The notes beneath the pieces were generated by a model. It had not been told where the DNA came from, made no database searches, and saw only the letters and a list, made by a program, of their open reading frames with translations. A program made the translations under genes and the position numbers. 64,000 nucleotides of DNA from Bugula neritina (lineage: Eukaryota; Bryozoa; Gymnolaemata; Cheilostomatida; Bugulidae): assembly GCA_964035545.1 (NCBI GenBank), contig OZ037767.1, forward strand, positions 25,026,628-25,090,627, read 5' to 3'. Of this stretch, positions 1 through 15,500 are shown piece after piece (the first letter of the stretch is position 1; each line of letters begins with the position of its first letter).

Positions 1-570
1 AAGTTCTGCATCAAGTTTTTCTCAGATGTTTAGGTTCAAGCAGTTGCCATTTTGTTTCTCATAATAATGACTGGTTTGAGTCAACATAAACCTAAATCTT
101 TTGCAAACAAAGTATAGGATCACACAAACACACTCTAATTCTATTGCTAATACTGTATGAATTGTGTAATGCAATATACGTATTAATAAACTGAACCACT
201 TTCCTTCAACAATATTTTAGTAGTTTATTATTATTCTCTCCTAATGTTTTCCTAATAGAAATAATATTCACTTCTTAGTTGAAAATAAGCACAATATTTT
301 TAGTCTGAGGGTCTGCCATGCCTAAGGAAACTGTATTCATGCCCCAACTTGTCAGCATTTAGAAATATTGCTGTACAAATATAGTTCTGTCATAACTATA
401 GGCAAAGCTGCCCTGCCATTTATCTCTGTATGTATACTTGAAGGTGTTACGCAACTTAGCTGCATCTTGTTAAGGATTAATGGTTGACCAGGGATTACTG
501 TGGTATCGCCTAGTATTACTCTTATATGTTATTGTGTTATGGTATTATAAACATATCCTTGTTATTGTAG
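1..570. other. Intron or upstream sequence of the Eph gene, no recognised element
   Basis: No exon with family similarity is visible. The acceptor at 569-570 (ending TTATTGTAG) that opens the first recognised Eph exon lies at the end of this stretch. The missing signal-peptide exon is either in the AT-rich sequence here or left of the window. An ATG at 480 is in frame with the exon and could be a start without an upstream exon (see Eph entry). Confidence 0.5.
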
Positions 571-3500
571 TGGTAGTGTTGGACACATTGAAAGTTTCTA
601 ACCTACTAGACTGGACAATTTATCCAGAAGATGGTAGTGGACCAGCTGACTTACAGAACCCCACGGTAATATAGCTAGTAACTAGAGTTGGTGTTGTGGT
701 GGTACAGTACCTAGTAACTAGAGTTGATGTTGTGGTGGTACATTACCTAGTAACCCAGAGTTGGTACTGCAGTGGTACAGTACCTAGTAACCCAGAGTTG
801 GTACTGCAGTGGTACTGTACCTAGTAGTAGTAACTTAGAGTTAGTACTGCAGTGGTACAGAAACCAGTGATCTAGAGTTAGTACTGCAGTGGTACAAGAC
901 ATTTAAATAATTGAAAAGTTAGTGCTTTCTTGGCACCTCTTTCAGCACTGGACTTTGACAAAGTGATATTTCAATAAGTCTTTAGCTGAGCTTTATACTA
1001 GATAAAATAGTCAGTTTCAACCTGGAAAACAAAGCAAAACCTGCTAATTTCTAGTTAGCTTCTGTCAACTAAAGGTAGAGTTGGTTAGAGGGAAAGGCCA
1101 CGTGCTGTACTTTCATCTCACTGCTGCCTTGTGAATGGCTCTAACCATTTATAGCAAACATACAACAGCAAACCATTAACCGTGATACTCATCTGATATT
1201 TCACCTTGCATTTGCTTTTATAGTATCACAGGGAATGTTGGGCCTACTTTGAACTTAGAAAATGTGATGCAATTAATTAAATGTCAAACCTTAAAAATAG
1301 TTACTTATATACTTCATCCTTAAACTTGAGTTACTGCCAGCTCCTTAGCTAACAAATCAGATACAATGCTAGATGAACATTGTCTTTTTATCATAAAATG
1401 TATCAACACTCAAAACAATAATTTCGTATTAGATTTAAACAGCTACTTAGACAATGCTGACTATTACTGTAGTATTGATTAGTGCAGTTGATAGATGCTG
1501 TTTCTATAATTAGACCCACTGATCTCCTGTAGAGAGACTCTGTGGGTTTCTCTCTATCTCCACTATCTAACAAGAGGACATAACTATTATATTGTAGTTA
1601 GCGTGTTGGGATAATAATGATTTCACCAATTAATCTAAAACATATTATAATGCTAACTTTCAAACAAGAGAGCATTCATAGGTAAACCTAATGACATATC
1701 CTATGCTCTTATTCATGGGGTATGTTTTAATTGCTTACATATTGGAATGGTTAGACACAATTACCTACTATTTCAACTCAATCAAATGCATATTTCCTTT
1801 TTGTTGTTTAGAAATAATGCAATACTTTGTTCTATCATTATTATTCAAACTAATTCCCAGCAGAATATTTTGGAATTCAATAAAAATTGCACAAGAGATC
1901 ATTTTTGCCTGGAAATACTTCATAATGTGGCTTTTTTATGTCATTAGAAGTAACTTTTCTATTTACCTATGAACAATCCGAAGTAAGGGGCTACCATGAT
2001 AGGCCCCAACCTCAGTCGTACATGTAGTCAGGTTTAGGAATAAAACATATTCTAGTCAGTAATCAACAACAGCTTCGGGTAGCCATCTAGTTTGAAGTAG
2101 TTTAGCTTGGAGTGCTATGTCATGGGGAGATAACACTTGAAACCCACCCAGTACTGTTTGGCTAGCCTCAAAATCCTACAGTTACTGCTGATGCGAATTA
2201 TTTCTTAAATTTTGGTTTAGTGTGGATAGTTCTTAATTTCACATTAAGCCATGACTGATTTGATAGAAGTGAGTTGTTAAATTAAATAGCTATCATCAGT
2301 TATTGAGTGGTTCATACATAAAATGTTAACATAGGTGTGGTACACACTACACACCTTTTCACCATCCTTGTGATGGAAATATTTACATTTACAGTTGCAT
2401 AGTTGACAGGTTAAACCCAATCTGATTGGTTACTTAACGCTACTTTGTGTTGTTTCACCACTTGCATGTTATTCAAAGTTGTTGTTTCTCTTTTTTTTAA
2501 AAAATCTTGTGCTTTGTTTTATGAATGTTGTGTTGATATACCTTGTAGCCTAATAGTACGACCCTCTCTACCTCCTTAGATCAGGTAAATCGAACACACT
2601 TTACTGAGGCTCCAGAACTTAGCTTCAGTCACCCACTTAATGATTAATGGGAGCTTCGGCCACCCCTCACAACCTTATATGTTTCTTATAATGATATACT
2701 ATTTGCAGACAAAACCTGAATTTAGACTATTTGTTTTTCTATCGTATTGCACTAACATTGAGCCTTACACCAACACACAGGCTACCTCTCTCTGTGCCAG
2801 CTTGCTTACAGTGTTACACAGCCTGCTCATTGTAGTCTGATCATGTGACCAGCCCTTGTAATCAGATCATGTGACCAACATATCACCTTGTGCCTTACCA
2901 CCTTTACCAAATATGCAGATGGATATGTTAAGTGACACTTCGATAGAGAAACGCCCAGTTCTGTTGACCATCTATATTCAACGTGTCATGGTTTTATCAA
3001 CATAAGTTTTTTGTGCTTTCTTTGTTAAATACTATATTTCTGGGCTATTCGTGGTTCTGGTTTCTTTGGGTGTTGGCAAATTTGTTCTATGTTATAAAAA
3101 ATGAGCGAGAAAGTTGTCAAGATTTTTAGCAATAAATGACCCCAGAATCACGATGTTAATAAGAGTTATAACGTCTAATACTGGCCACTCAGCCACACTT
3201 CTTTTGCTTTCCATGATCAACAAAAACAAGCAGCTGAATCTATAGATTCTACTCAAAAAACTAAGGCACCGCTTTCACCCTCCCGTGTCACCAATATTTT
3301 ATAAATAGCGCTAAGACTAATTTTCTTTGTAATTGAAATTGAAGCCGTGAACGTGAATCTATGTGTTACTAATCAATGATGCCCAGTGAATCACATTCAT
3401 TTTTCATATGTGCCATTAGCACTAATTCTCGCTTAGTTAAAAAAGAAACCTTTTAAGCTGTGTTGTGACAATTATTTCGCCTCAATGACTGTCAATATGG

Positions 3501-6500
3501 AATCTTTTGTTTCCTTACTTTACTTTGTTTGCGGAATTTGAAAACTACTTTCATGAAACAACAAGCAGCAACGTTTACACGCATCATTACACTTCCATGT
3601 ACAAAACTTCTTTACTCAGTCAAAGTTAGCTTTACTTAAATTCACTTTGGTGGTCGGAAGTAAACATAGAAGATAAAAAGGTCCATTTAAAAGCTGCAGA
3701 CGTATGAATAGAGCCGTGCATTGCTGATATCCTGTTTGGAATTTCAGAGCTTCCAGTTAGATTTATCTCAGTGTATAGTTTTATTTCAATTGAATATTTT
3801 TTATCTTTCCTTTACATCACGCACATTTGTTTTGCTCCCATCTGTTTTAGTTTCACTGCACATTAAGTTGGAGTCGTTGAAACTAGTCACAAAGCTCACC
3901 CAACAAGCTACTAGCTCTGCCAATTGTGAACTGCAATATAATACTTTACTTCTCATAACAAACATGACACAGTTTGTGAGTTGCCAGCCATACAAAAGTA
4001 GGCTAGATCGAGAGTTGTGTATCTTAACGAGTTGATTTCTAACATGTTTTAGTGGGTTTTCACGAGTTGGACTAATCCGGAGACTCACAAAGTTCATCAA
4101 GGACTCCACATCTGTTCTGTGGCTGACAGAGAAGTGGACAATTGGATAAGAATGCCGTACATTGAGCTGCCAGATGTAACTAATGTCTTCGTCAACGTTT
4201 CCTTCTTCATGAGGGAATGTCAGGAGTATCCAGGTTAGACCATTTTTCCTTCTCAAACAGGAAAAGCTGTGAAAATTTTCATGGCTGCCAGCGTGATAGA
4301 CACAACAACCTCAACAGTTTTGACATTTTCAACACAGGAAAGAGTAAAATACATGTCAATTGCTAAATTACTTTTAGTTTACTATGAGTTACTACAAGTA
4401 GCCCTCATAGTTGTATACCAGGTAGTTTGCAATCATCTCCTCTATAGGACTATGATACCTTTTTGGTACTTGTAACTGTGTGTCAGCTGTTGTATGGCTA
4501 GCAGGAAACATGATTATACAATGCATTTCATTTTTGATGAAAAAATGGCTGCCGCTATTACTATATGTAACATATTTCAGCTGATGTTCATGAATGTCTT
4601 AATTTCAGGACCCCTGCATAGATGTAGAACCCATTTTCAAGTTTTGAAATACGAAACAGACGTTGATTTTGCCACTGAGACAACGCCAGCTTGGAATCTG
4701 AACTCGTATGCCATGGTGCAGACTGTACCGGCTGCTCATACCTATGTCAATAATCAGGATCCCAACATTGTGGCCAACAACTACACATTTTCCTTCTCTA
4801 AAGCCAAGAAAGGTACAGCTTTTATTGCTTATTGCTTTAGCTTTTAGAGTCAGCCTATTAAATATTATGAGATTATTTTTGTAATTTGCTCTCCTCTATT
4901 TTGCTTGTTGATAAAGGTGTACAGTATATGGTGTTGAAATATGCTGGATGTGTAACAGTTAAGTTTTAAATGAAACGTTAGCTTTAGTTATTTATTCTAA
5001 CAGTTCTTTAGAACATTATGGATTTTAGGCTTAAGAAAGTAGGCAACTAATAGAAATGTAAATTTTTATATTAATATGCAGTAATTTTTTTGTTCTTATT
5101 TTTTTCTTCTGACATCTGAGCTTAAAGCAATAACAATCAGCGGCACTAGCAGGCACTAAGTATGTATTATTTGCTTTCCCAGTGTATCCGCAAATGCAAA
5201 CATTAAGGCATGCCTTCTTCTATTTGTATAAATTTTAGCTAAAGTCATAAATTTCATTTTTTTCCAATTGCAATCAAACAAAAAACTCTCATTGTGCTCT
5301 CATTTTATATGAGAGCAAGTTTCGATTTGTTTGCATTCAATTTTTTTAAAAATTAGTTGCTATTCTTATTGCAACAAGTATTTTTTTCTTTTAATTGAAT
5401 GTCTTTGCTGTTTCTTCTTGTAACTTATTCATTTTCGTCACAATTATTTTTACAGGAATGTACTTGGCCATTAGAGAAACTGGAATGTGTGCTTTCATTC
5501 TCTCAGTTCAAGTTTATTATCGAAGGTGTCCAGCTACTGTGATTCGTCACACCAACCTGGCTGCTGTACCCTCCACTAGCGCCATCTCTACTGTTACTGG
5601 AAAGTACGTCTGCAGATTTCTACTATAGAACTTGAATCAAGTTGATTACAAAGCATTGCAGATTCATAATATCATAGGAAATGTGTGTACTCTTAACTAA
5701 TTTCTTCTCTTGCTCTTTCCAGGTGTGTAGATAATGCTGTAGAAGCTGATCCCTCAGAAAAGCTTCAGTTCCTATGCACCCACGAGGGAGACTGGTTCAA
5801 CCCCTCGAACAGCCGAGGATGTGTCTGCAAGCCAGGCTATTACAATACTGCAAATGCTTGTGAAGGTAATCTTGATTAGAATTCTGGAAACCAATAAAAC
5901 AGCAGCTATACGACTTGAATTATATTGAGTTTAGTTTAAGATTTAATTTAGCTCAAGGCCAAAAAGTGAGACTATGCTGTACATAATCAAAGTAGTTGAA
6001 AGATTCCTTGTTACTAATGCTGTACAGTGGAGGATTAATTTCCAGTAAGTTTCTCGTAGTTTAGACACATGAATATTAAGTATGGTTTAGGAATAAATTA
6101 CAATTCATAATATTTCAGCTAAAGTCACAAAATCTATTAGTACATAATAAGTTTCATGGCCAGGAAACCATGATTTGACTGCTAAGTAGGTGCTAGTATT
6201 CATCTTCACTCCTTCACTCAATCAAACGTCGTGTGAATCTTCTGAAAGATAATATTCCTTCTAGAAGTTTAACCACAAACTCGCTGGCCATGATGGATGT
6301 TGGGAGGAGTAATTAGAAGTAATGGTAAATTGGCATGAGAAGTGTCAAATACCGGTCATATCTCTAGCATTTGTTAGCATTTCATCTGGTGCCTTATGAA
6401 CTCTGAGTCAGCCGATAACTTAGCGCTTCTGGGTCTTGAAAGTTTACTTTTCAAAGTTTTTTAATAAAAAAAATGCTTGCCAAGTTTGGTAGTTAGTGGT

Positions 6501-9500
6501 TACCAAAGTAAAGAGATGCTAGATTCTATTTTAAGTTTGTGGCAATTTTAGACAACATATTACAGACTTAACTTGTAAATAAAAAGTTGGGTTATAAATT
6601 AATTCAGTGTATTTGCAAATAATGGTCTAAAATCTTTATATTATTTTTACTAGTTCTTACAATAATAATAATATAGATTTAAACCTTTCAACTTTCTTCT
6701 TAATGGATTCAAGCTTTGAAGGATTAATAGGTTATTGATATATTACTACAATAGACAAATGGCTTTCCACCAGTAACTCCTATTCTATACAAAAATCAAT
6801 ATGCATGCAGTATCTGTACTAAGTAGACCCACTTTAAATAGCTGAGCCATTGTATTCATGCCACTGCTGTTGTTTAGCTATAAATTATCTCATTGCAAGT
6901 GGTGCTTACAGAGTTTCCATGCCTTCAGGGAAACTCTGATTTTCCGACAGCCAATGAATCCATTAGTCTCCATTCTTAACTGAAATTATTGTTCTTTTAG
7001 AATGTAAAGTCGGGACTTACAAGTCCAGAGCAGCCAACACTGAGTGTGGTGTGTGCCCTGACAACAGCGTCTCTACCAGTAGAGGTCTCACAGAATGTGC
7101 CTGCTTTGATGGTTACTACAGAGCCCCAGATGAGTCTCCAGATGCGCCCTGCACCAGTGAGTTGCTACTATAATATAGTTTAACTACCCTCAGATAATGA
7201 GCATCTGACGAGGTGCAACACTATTAGTTTTCTGTCTACTTGAAATTAAATAATTGTTGAATATTTCTTTATTATCTCTCTGACTACACATATTTTTTAG
7301 TGTGGATAGTAAAAGTTCAATTCAAGCAATTGTCTGTTTGCATTACTTCACAGCGTGTCTTTTCGGTTTTGATGTTTCAACTACAACACATTTTATAGTC
7401 TCAGTATACATACGCATCACATGCACAATATTCTAGTTAACAAGTTTTAATTTGCCTGCAGTCTACAAGATGCCAGAGTAAAAGAATTATTACATCAATA
7501 TGATGTACTTTCGAATGTACTTGTACAGTAATTATTGCCACTTCCAAGTAATTTTTGATAAATTACAAGGTTAGTTAAATTGAAGCAGTTTCCCCAAGTC
7601 TCTTTTACACTTCCTTACTTTTTGAAACCAGATTATCATTTATTAGCAAATAATTTCATATTTCTTCTGTTACAAAGAACTATACTCTTAACTTTCAAGT
7701 GTGCTAACTATAAAATATTGATATTTTAAATTAAGTTTTTAAGCTGCTAAACTAATACTCAAACAATTGACCTCAATAATATTTTATCTGATTCCATTAC
7801 GATAGTTACGGTATAGGTAGCCCTGGAAATGCTGGCTAACTTTTGATCTTCAAAGGCATTTAACAAAGATAATACTTTTTTGTTATGCAATTTTTGCATC
7901 TAAAAATATGGGACTTGAAATCGAACTCCAAGATTTAAACTCCTGGTACCTTTGAGATGAAATTTAGCCTTCTCCACACCGCATGAAATTGAATTATTAT
8001 CTTCTATCTTAGCATATCAGTTACAAGATGTTATGCGATTATAATGACGCCTGGGGTCTACTTTTTATGTAATGATGATAATCTCTTTCTTCATCGCTGG
8101 ATTCAATTAACCAAACATATTCTAGTTGCTAGTCATACAAAAACTATTTTGGGACCCTTATTTTGTCATGCCAATGAAATGCCAACGAATGTCTATGCGA
8201 AAAGAATTAGATTAAAATTAATTATGAGACAATTTTGTCACCAATGATTGATAAAGCAGGCTGACATTTTTTTAAAACTCTTGAAACTAAGAATTTAATT
8301 TTATATTTTTAGAGTTTGCCACAGTCTTTTAATTAAGCCATTATGTGGGTGGAAAAGAGCTTTCGGTTAAAAGTGTGAATGATAATAATCTTTGTGAAAC
8401 AGAACTTTCACAATTCTAAAACCTTTAACTAATACTTTTAATCAGCAAACCCATTTTTACAGTTGTCTATAAAACTATATTTCCCCAATAAGAATTAGAG
8501 AAAAGGCATGTCAGTGATATGAAAACTGTTTGATTGTAGAGCCTCCATCTGAGGTGAGAAATCTCAAAGTGCAGACGTTGAATGCTGACACAGTAACAAT
8601 TACATGGCAGCCTCCGAGCTCCCTGGGGGGTCGCTCTGACTTGTACTACACAGTCAAGTGTGAAAGGTGCAGCGCTTCAGTTACTTATTCTCCCAGTCGC
8701 ACCCAACTCACGGAGACATCAGTGACGCTCTCTAGCCTCGTGCCGAAGACATCATACAACGTGCAGATTGTGGCGGAGAATGGTGTGTACCAGGTTGCCA
8801 TACCTGCTAGCACTGCCCCAGAAGTGTCATTCGTCACCCTGGAGAGTGGCTCAACTCCTCTAGCAGTTCCCAAAAAGGTAGGTTACCTACAGACAGCTAC
8901 CATAAGTGCTTAGTAACATATTTATATGGTTATATAGTACAGTGTTGTAAAATATAATTGTAATACAATAGTTTGGATATTGTGGTGTTGTATTATATTA
9001 GGGCAATTTGTGAATCTTTTTTTCCATGTGCCTGTAACTACTTGATTTTACATACTAGTAGTTATACTAAATTTCTACTTGGAAAGTGAAACTTTTCCAC
9101 ATGTTTCTAGGTATGCAGTTAGGAAGCAATTTGTGGCTTGCTATGTTTATAATAAAAACTACATTATGACTACAGTTACAGGAGTCCTTTTGTCTCGTAG
9201 CTTGAGAACCATCTGTTGTCTGTTATCTAGGTCGAGAGCACATCACAATCTCTCTCAATAACCTGGGATTCTGTCCCCGATGCTACGGAGTACGAAGTAG
9301 TCTATTCACCACTCAGCGAGTCCAACACGCACCACACCACCAAAGTTCAGGAAAATAAGGCTACCCTTGAGGAACTGGAGCCAGGCACTGCTTACGTAGT
9401 CCAGGTAAATGTGTAGTTCAGGTAAATGTGTAGTCCAGGTAAATGTGTAGTTCAGGTAAATGTGTAGTTCAGGTAAATGTGTAGTTCAGGTAAATGTGTA

Positions 9501-12500
9501 GTCCAGGTAAATGTGTAGTTCAGGTAAATGTGTAGTTCAGGTAAATGTGTAGTCCAGGTAAATGTGTAGTCACAGCTGTATGTCTCTAGTAGTTAGTACC
9601 ATGAAAGAGACAGTAAAACACAGCATATGCGACACCCTTTCACTGCATCTAGGCTATTTGTTATCTGCATTGAATTGCTGTTAATTTGAATAGAAAGAAT
9701 GCATACAGTAATATGATGCTGTCATGCAAAGAGCTTTCTTGAACTGAAGATAATTTGTTTGTTCATACAGCCATACGACTGGAATGTTACATTCTATTTC
9801 AAATAATCAATATAGACATTTATCTCATTTAAATTTAGGCTAAGAAGTTGAGCTAGTCTGATATTAAATAGTTTGTACTGTAAGTGTAAGACAAGATAAT
9901 AGATGTTGTACTTGGCTAATTTGTATATAGAAATAATGTAAATTTCTAATTTGATTACTCTCCAGTAACCATGTTTGGTTTCTTTTGAATTATGTACTTC
10001 ATGTTGACATATCAGAACAAGTGGTGACAGTTGCACTGATCATTTTACAATCGTTAATTCACCTTTGAATTGATAATAATTGCTTTAGAAGGGAAGACAT
10101 TTATTCATAAAATTTACCTTTTTACTAACAGGTGAAGTTAATTGACTTTAGTCATAACAAGCAGAGCTGTAATCAGTTTGATTGTTTAGTGATGATGGGC
10201 TGCCCAGTTACACTTAATATACATTATAAGAAATTTTTTTAAACTTAAGTAAAATAATGGGTAATTTAAAGATGCTTGCTTTGGCTGATTTGACATGTGG
10301 CTAGTTTATTGGTGCAATATAGAAAGTGTGATGTAGGGTATATGTGAATGAGGTCTTATTGATGTTGGATTAACTAGAATATTTAGTAGGCTTTAGTTTC
10401 TAGGTATTGGTAATCACGCTATAAAATTATTGCTTCATTTAGATTTCATACTTTGATGAAAACCAACAGCTGATTGGTCGATCAGAGGAGTCTGTGTTTG
10501 AGACGGATAAGCCAGACAACCCCAACCTGATGATTGGCATAGCTATTGTTGCTGTACTTGTCTGCATGGCCATAGTTATTGCCATTGTCGTCATTTTCCT
10601 TAGAACGTAAGTTATCCCCACTTACACTTTTTTTAACAGGCTGAAACTTACTGGTGCATTTATTGAACTTCTAAAAATTCTTGAGAAATTCATTTAGTAG
10701 TCATCTACTAACAGAACTGATCAGTTTTGTTTTGTAATAAATTGAAAATGCCTAAAATTGAATTGCTCTTTTGGGGAAGTAAAATAGGTGTGGCTGAGTG
10801 GTATTGTTATTAGCTAATGTTGATTGCAACAGTCATTAAAAAAGCCCAGTCAGTACATGGTAATTCCTACTAAACTGGAACTGCAATTAATATAGCTTGC
10901 CTTGTGTGAATATTACCAGCATAAATTACTTTTAATGTTGAGCCTGCTTCCAGCTGAGTTGTACATTTGTTTTCTAACAGTTGAACAGATGAACTAGCTA
11001 ACATTCACGAGTTCAGCATTGCTTTACAGTGTTGACATTTTATTTTTCATGTTTTACAATCATTCAATCTACATGATGTTCTAGGAGACCTACAGCTTCT
11101 TCCGAACACAGGCTATATGTAAAAATATTGAACTAGAGTTATATATTTGTTAGACATAGGTCTTCAAATGGTCCCCAGCCTAGCCAGGGTGGCTGTGTCA
11201 GCGTCCATAAAACTATTCTGGCTCTTTTCAGAAGCAAGCAGAAATGTACAGACAAGCCTCCTAGTGACTGCGAAGGTCTTGGACCATATACAAATGGTAC
11301 GTTAGCACCTGTTTCCTGCATTTCCTTTTTATTAGTTGTTCCTATCAGTTAGTTGCACTTTCCAGCTTTGGTTTCTCAGTAGTTTGTAGTGCGTTTGAAA
11401 CTCTTAAGTTGTGTGCCACAGTCTATAGCATCCAGTTTCATCATTGAAAGTATATTATAGGATATATGCATTCATCACAATATCTGAGACACTCGTTACA
11501 AGTTAGCAAGGCCATAATATTATTGTCTGATATATACTATTCGTTTGATTAAATGGAGAATATCCTGTGATAGTCTGAAGATAGACTTATTGCTTCCACG
11601 TGGATCATTAGCCTTTACTTGACATTTTGTTAGATTAGAACCGCCTCATTGTCTATACTCAATACTTTAACACAGCATCCGGTGTATTTTCTTTTATTAC
11701 TTTTTGTTTTACACACAATAGATATGCTGAGATTGCAAGCTTGTAGCAAACTTTTAATATTTTCTCGATAGAAACTATGTGAAAGCAGCTAGACTAACAA
11801 AACTTGATTAATTTTATACTAAAACAGATTTCATTTCAGCGTAGTTGACTTGTGTCTGCTGTTATAATCAATTATAGTTTGTGCGCTTTCTTTCTCTTCT
11901 GCAGTACCCTTCCACATATCAAATAATACTGGAGTCACAAATGGATGTAAGTAAACATTTTTCACTCCCCACCTTGTAAAATACTCTAATAATATGTAAT
12001 ATATTCTATAACATACCATCCTTTTCTATTCGCCCTCCTAAAGTTTACTGCTTCTTCTAAGTCCTTACTCAAAAGTGTTCATTAGTTGCCTGCAACCTAT
12101 TTGCTTTAGCTTACTTACCAAATTTTAATGAATATAAATAAATTTCTTAAATATTTATTAACCAATCTTTTTAATTTAGTCAGCCAGATTTTTGAAGACT
12201 TGTATTAGCAGAGGAGATAAGTAACTTGGTGTCTATTTTTAGTAACGATTCCGCTGTTTGCCGGTCAGACTAACAGAGTCAAAACATATGTTGATCCACA
12301 TACGTACGAAGACCCAAGACAAGCAGTGAAAGAGTTTACGAAGGAAATAGACGTGTCTTGTATTACCATTGAAGCCGTTATTGGAGGTGGGGAGTTTGGA
12401 GACGTTTGTAAAGGGAAATTAAGAATGTCCAATAAGGTAAAAAACACTACGCATTCCTATGATCTAAGTATGCAGTAGCAAACGTACAGACCTTCACACC

Positions 12501-15500
12501 AGGTTTAAGGATTCTCCTTTCACTTATCTGCAGTAACTCTAGCTCACTGATTCCATTACTAATTTTTAGTTGCTGATTACACATAAAATGGTCATTTTCA
12601 GTAAATTTCTCTAAGTTATTATAATTTGCAACAAATGAACTTGATAAATTTTACAATCAAAATAGCAATACTAGACTGAATTCTTGACTTTAGAAATTTT
12701 ACCTGTATAAAACTCAATTATAAATAAATATAATTTAATTTATGAGCAGTTTTACTTTTCATTAAATCTGGAGGAAATATAACTTGAGAAATGAGATCCC
12801 TGTTTTCCTATTAAGTCTCAAGTTGTACCTTATAATTAGCCCTAGATGTATTTTAAGTTATGACTCATTAGCTCTTACGAAGCTATGCTAATAGAAGTGA
12901 AAATGTTATATTTTATTTACTGCAGCATGAATATGAAAGGAAATGATTTTTATTCCTTAAGCACACACAATCGTGTCAAACAGCCATTTTTTCTCTACCA
13001 GCAGTGAATATTGAATTACTAAAATTACATAAAGAATATTATTACACTTAAATGTATCCATTTAAAAACGATTATTGATCAATATTTGCATACCGGTCAT
13101 ATTTATCGTTGCTTGTATTTCATTTACATTACTAATAGTTACTTGTGTGCAGCATTTAACACGTCATCAACCGCATACGCTTGTTGAATATGATACGCTA
13201 TCAATGAAAAATGGCTGTTTAAAAGAAGTAGCGTCTGAACATCAATCAACCTTATTTTAATTTATATGTAGCCTGAAAACACAACTGCTGTTGATAATCT
13301 TTCCAACTATAGTTTATGTTTCTCTTTTCAACAGGGGGATATGTGTGTAGCGATTAAAACTCTGAAACCTGGTGCCTCTGAGAAAAATCGTCTTGAGTTT
13401 TTAACAGAAGCTAGTATAATGGGACAGTTTGAAGACCCCAATGTCATTTTCTTAGAAGGGGTGGTAACTAAGTCTAATCCAATCATGATAGTCACAGAGT
13501 ACATGGAGAATGGTTCACTGGACACTTTTCTAAGAGTAAGTTATCGATTTGATAAAAGTGGTTTAAAAAAATTGGGGATCAATTTTCAGAATGATTGAAT
13601 GATATGTTTTTTTAACACATCAAAAGAAATAAACTCTGTTTAGGTGATAATTAATTTGTTTTAGCTCTTCTAAACTGAACTGCAGTTTTGGTGGATACAT
13701 GGTTTCCAGACAATTTTCTAAAGCAGATTATCAGATTGCATGCCGTGCTCAATCTTTGGTTAATTATAGATCCATTATTATTTGCGAACTTACTTCAGAT
13801 TATTTTTATCACAACTCAAGTCACATTCTTTATTTTATGACCTACTCTGTCTCAAATATGCCTGACTAAGCTGGCACGGTTCTCTTTAAGCATGAATAAT
13901 TGAATTTTTAATACTTTCCCCACTATAGAAAACACAAATAGATATTCTCAGACGTTTTGTGGTTTAGCCATTTACTTTTGAAATATGGAAAATGGCAGTT
14001 ATAAGGAATCCGCCCATTATACTGGAATTCAGAAATTAACAGCTATCAACAAAAAACACTTCATTGAAATAATCAGAAATAAAATATTATAAAATGGCAA
14101 TTTAGAATAATATAGTGGTTAATTGACTTTGCTTGAGGATAGAGTTTTAATAATTTTTACAGGCAAATGATGGAAAGCTGACCGTGATGCAGCTGCTAGG
14201 CATGCTTCGAGGAATAGCATCAGGTATGACCTACTTATCAGAAATGTCCTATATACACAGAGACCTGGCAGCACGGAACATTCTAGTCAACGAAGACTTG
14301 ATGTGCAAAGTTGCTGACTTTGGATTGAGTCGAGAAGTTGAGTATGACACATCCGAAGGAGCATACACAACAAGGGTAAGCTACTTTGTACGTGCGTTTA
14401 TGTGCCATAAGGCTGTCATAGTGCCCTCGCTGTAACTTTGAAATACAGTATTTGTTTGAAATTATTTTTAACTCATAGAATATGCTGTACATATTTCTTT
14501 CATATGCTTGTCTTGTGCTAAAAGTTTCAAGCATAGAGTAAAACACTTTGAACCTTTTCAAAAAACTGTACAAGTTGATAGGCAGAGTTACTGGTTGTAC
14601 TGAATACTAAGAAATGATTACAGATAATAACGGCATGACTTTAGAATGTACTTCTTTCTAGGAAACCAACTTATGCATTTTCATTCCGCTACAAAGCTAT
14701 GATGAAATAACAAAATAAACCAAACAGCTATCAAAGAAGAATTTTAATAAGTGTTAATGTCTTTCCTTTGAAGGTTGAACTTTCAGCTTGCATAGCAGGT
14801 TAAGTCTGTAAATCTTCTGTAGGGAGGAAAGATCCCTGTCCGGTGGACGGCTCCTGAAGCTATAGCATTTAGAAAGTTCACATCAGCCTCAGATGTATGG
14901 TCTTTTGGAGTTTTGATGTGGGAAGTGATATCATATGGAGAGCGACCATATTGGAACTGGTCAAACCAAGATGTTATTAAAGCGGTAGATCGCGGTTATC
15001 GACTACCACCACCTATGGTAAGTACTCGCATAACTTGTGTGGTTGCAGAAAACTTGTGAAAATTTATAATTTCTGTTTTCAAAATATTTATGTTTTCCAT
15101 AAATAATTTACTTGTTGCAGGATTGTCCAGAAGCTGTTCACCAACTCATGTTGGATAGCTGGCAGAAAGACCGTAAAAACAGACCTAAGTTCGCAGCTGT
15201 TAGAAACACAATTGATAGACTGATGCAATCTCCAGAACTTTTACGGAAGTTGGCCAAACCAATAACGGCATCCATGACGGATCCCGAGATGCCAGAGGTC
15301 ACTAGTCACATGACTGTAAGTCAGTGGTTACAACTCATCAAGATGGACCGATATACTGAAGCTTTTGCTCAAAAAGGTGTCCACAATATGGAACAGGTAA
15401 TTCTTACGATCCAAACACTTGGCTCAGGAAGTTTCTTAAGTTCATATCCAATAAAAATATTGATTCGCTACTTGGCGCTTGGAGTTTTAATCAGTTATTA

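Noticed and set aside
1691-1972. 93-codon plus-strand ORF rich in Phe, Tyr and Ile
   Set aside because: AT-rich intronic sequence; the hydrophobic composition follows from base composition, and there is no donor, acceptor or similarity.
3801-4256. 151-codon minus-strand ORF
   Set aside because: It is the antisense of the Eph ephrin-binding exon (4053-4233) and its flank; no family similarity or splice support on that strand.
7910-7986. tRNA-like relic on the minus strand, with GAGTTCGATTTC resembling a B box
   Set aside because: No acceptable acceptor stem or anticodon arm can be folded by eye. At best it is a degenerate tRNA-derived repeat.
9396-9571. CRISPR-like regular repeats here and at 36194-36296
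   Set aside because: Units are head-to-tail without unique spacers and lie inside animal genes; they are minisatellites.
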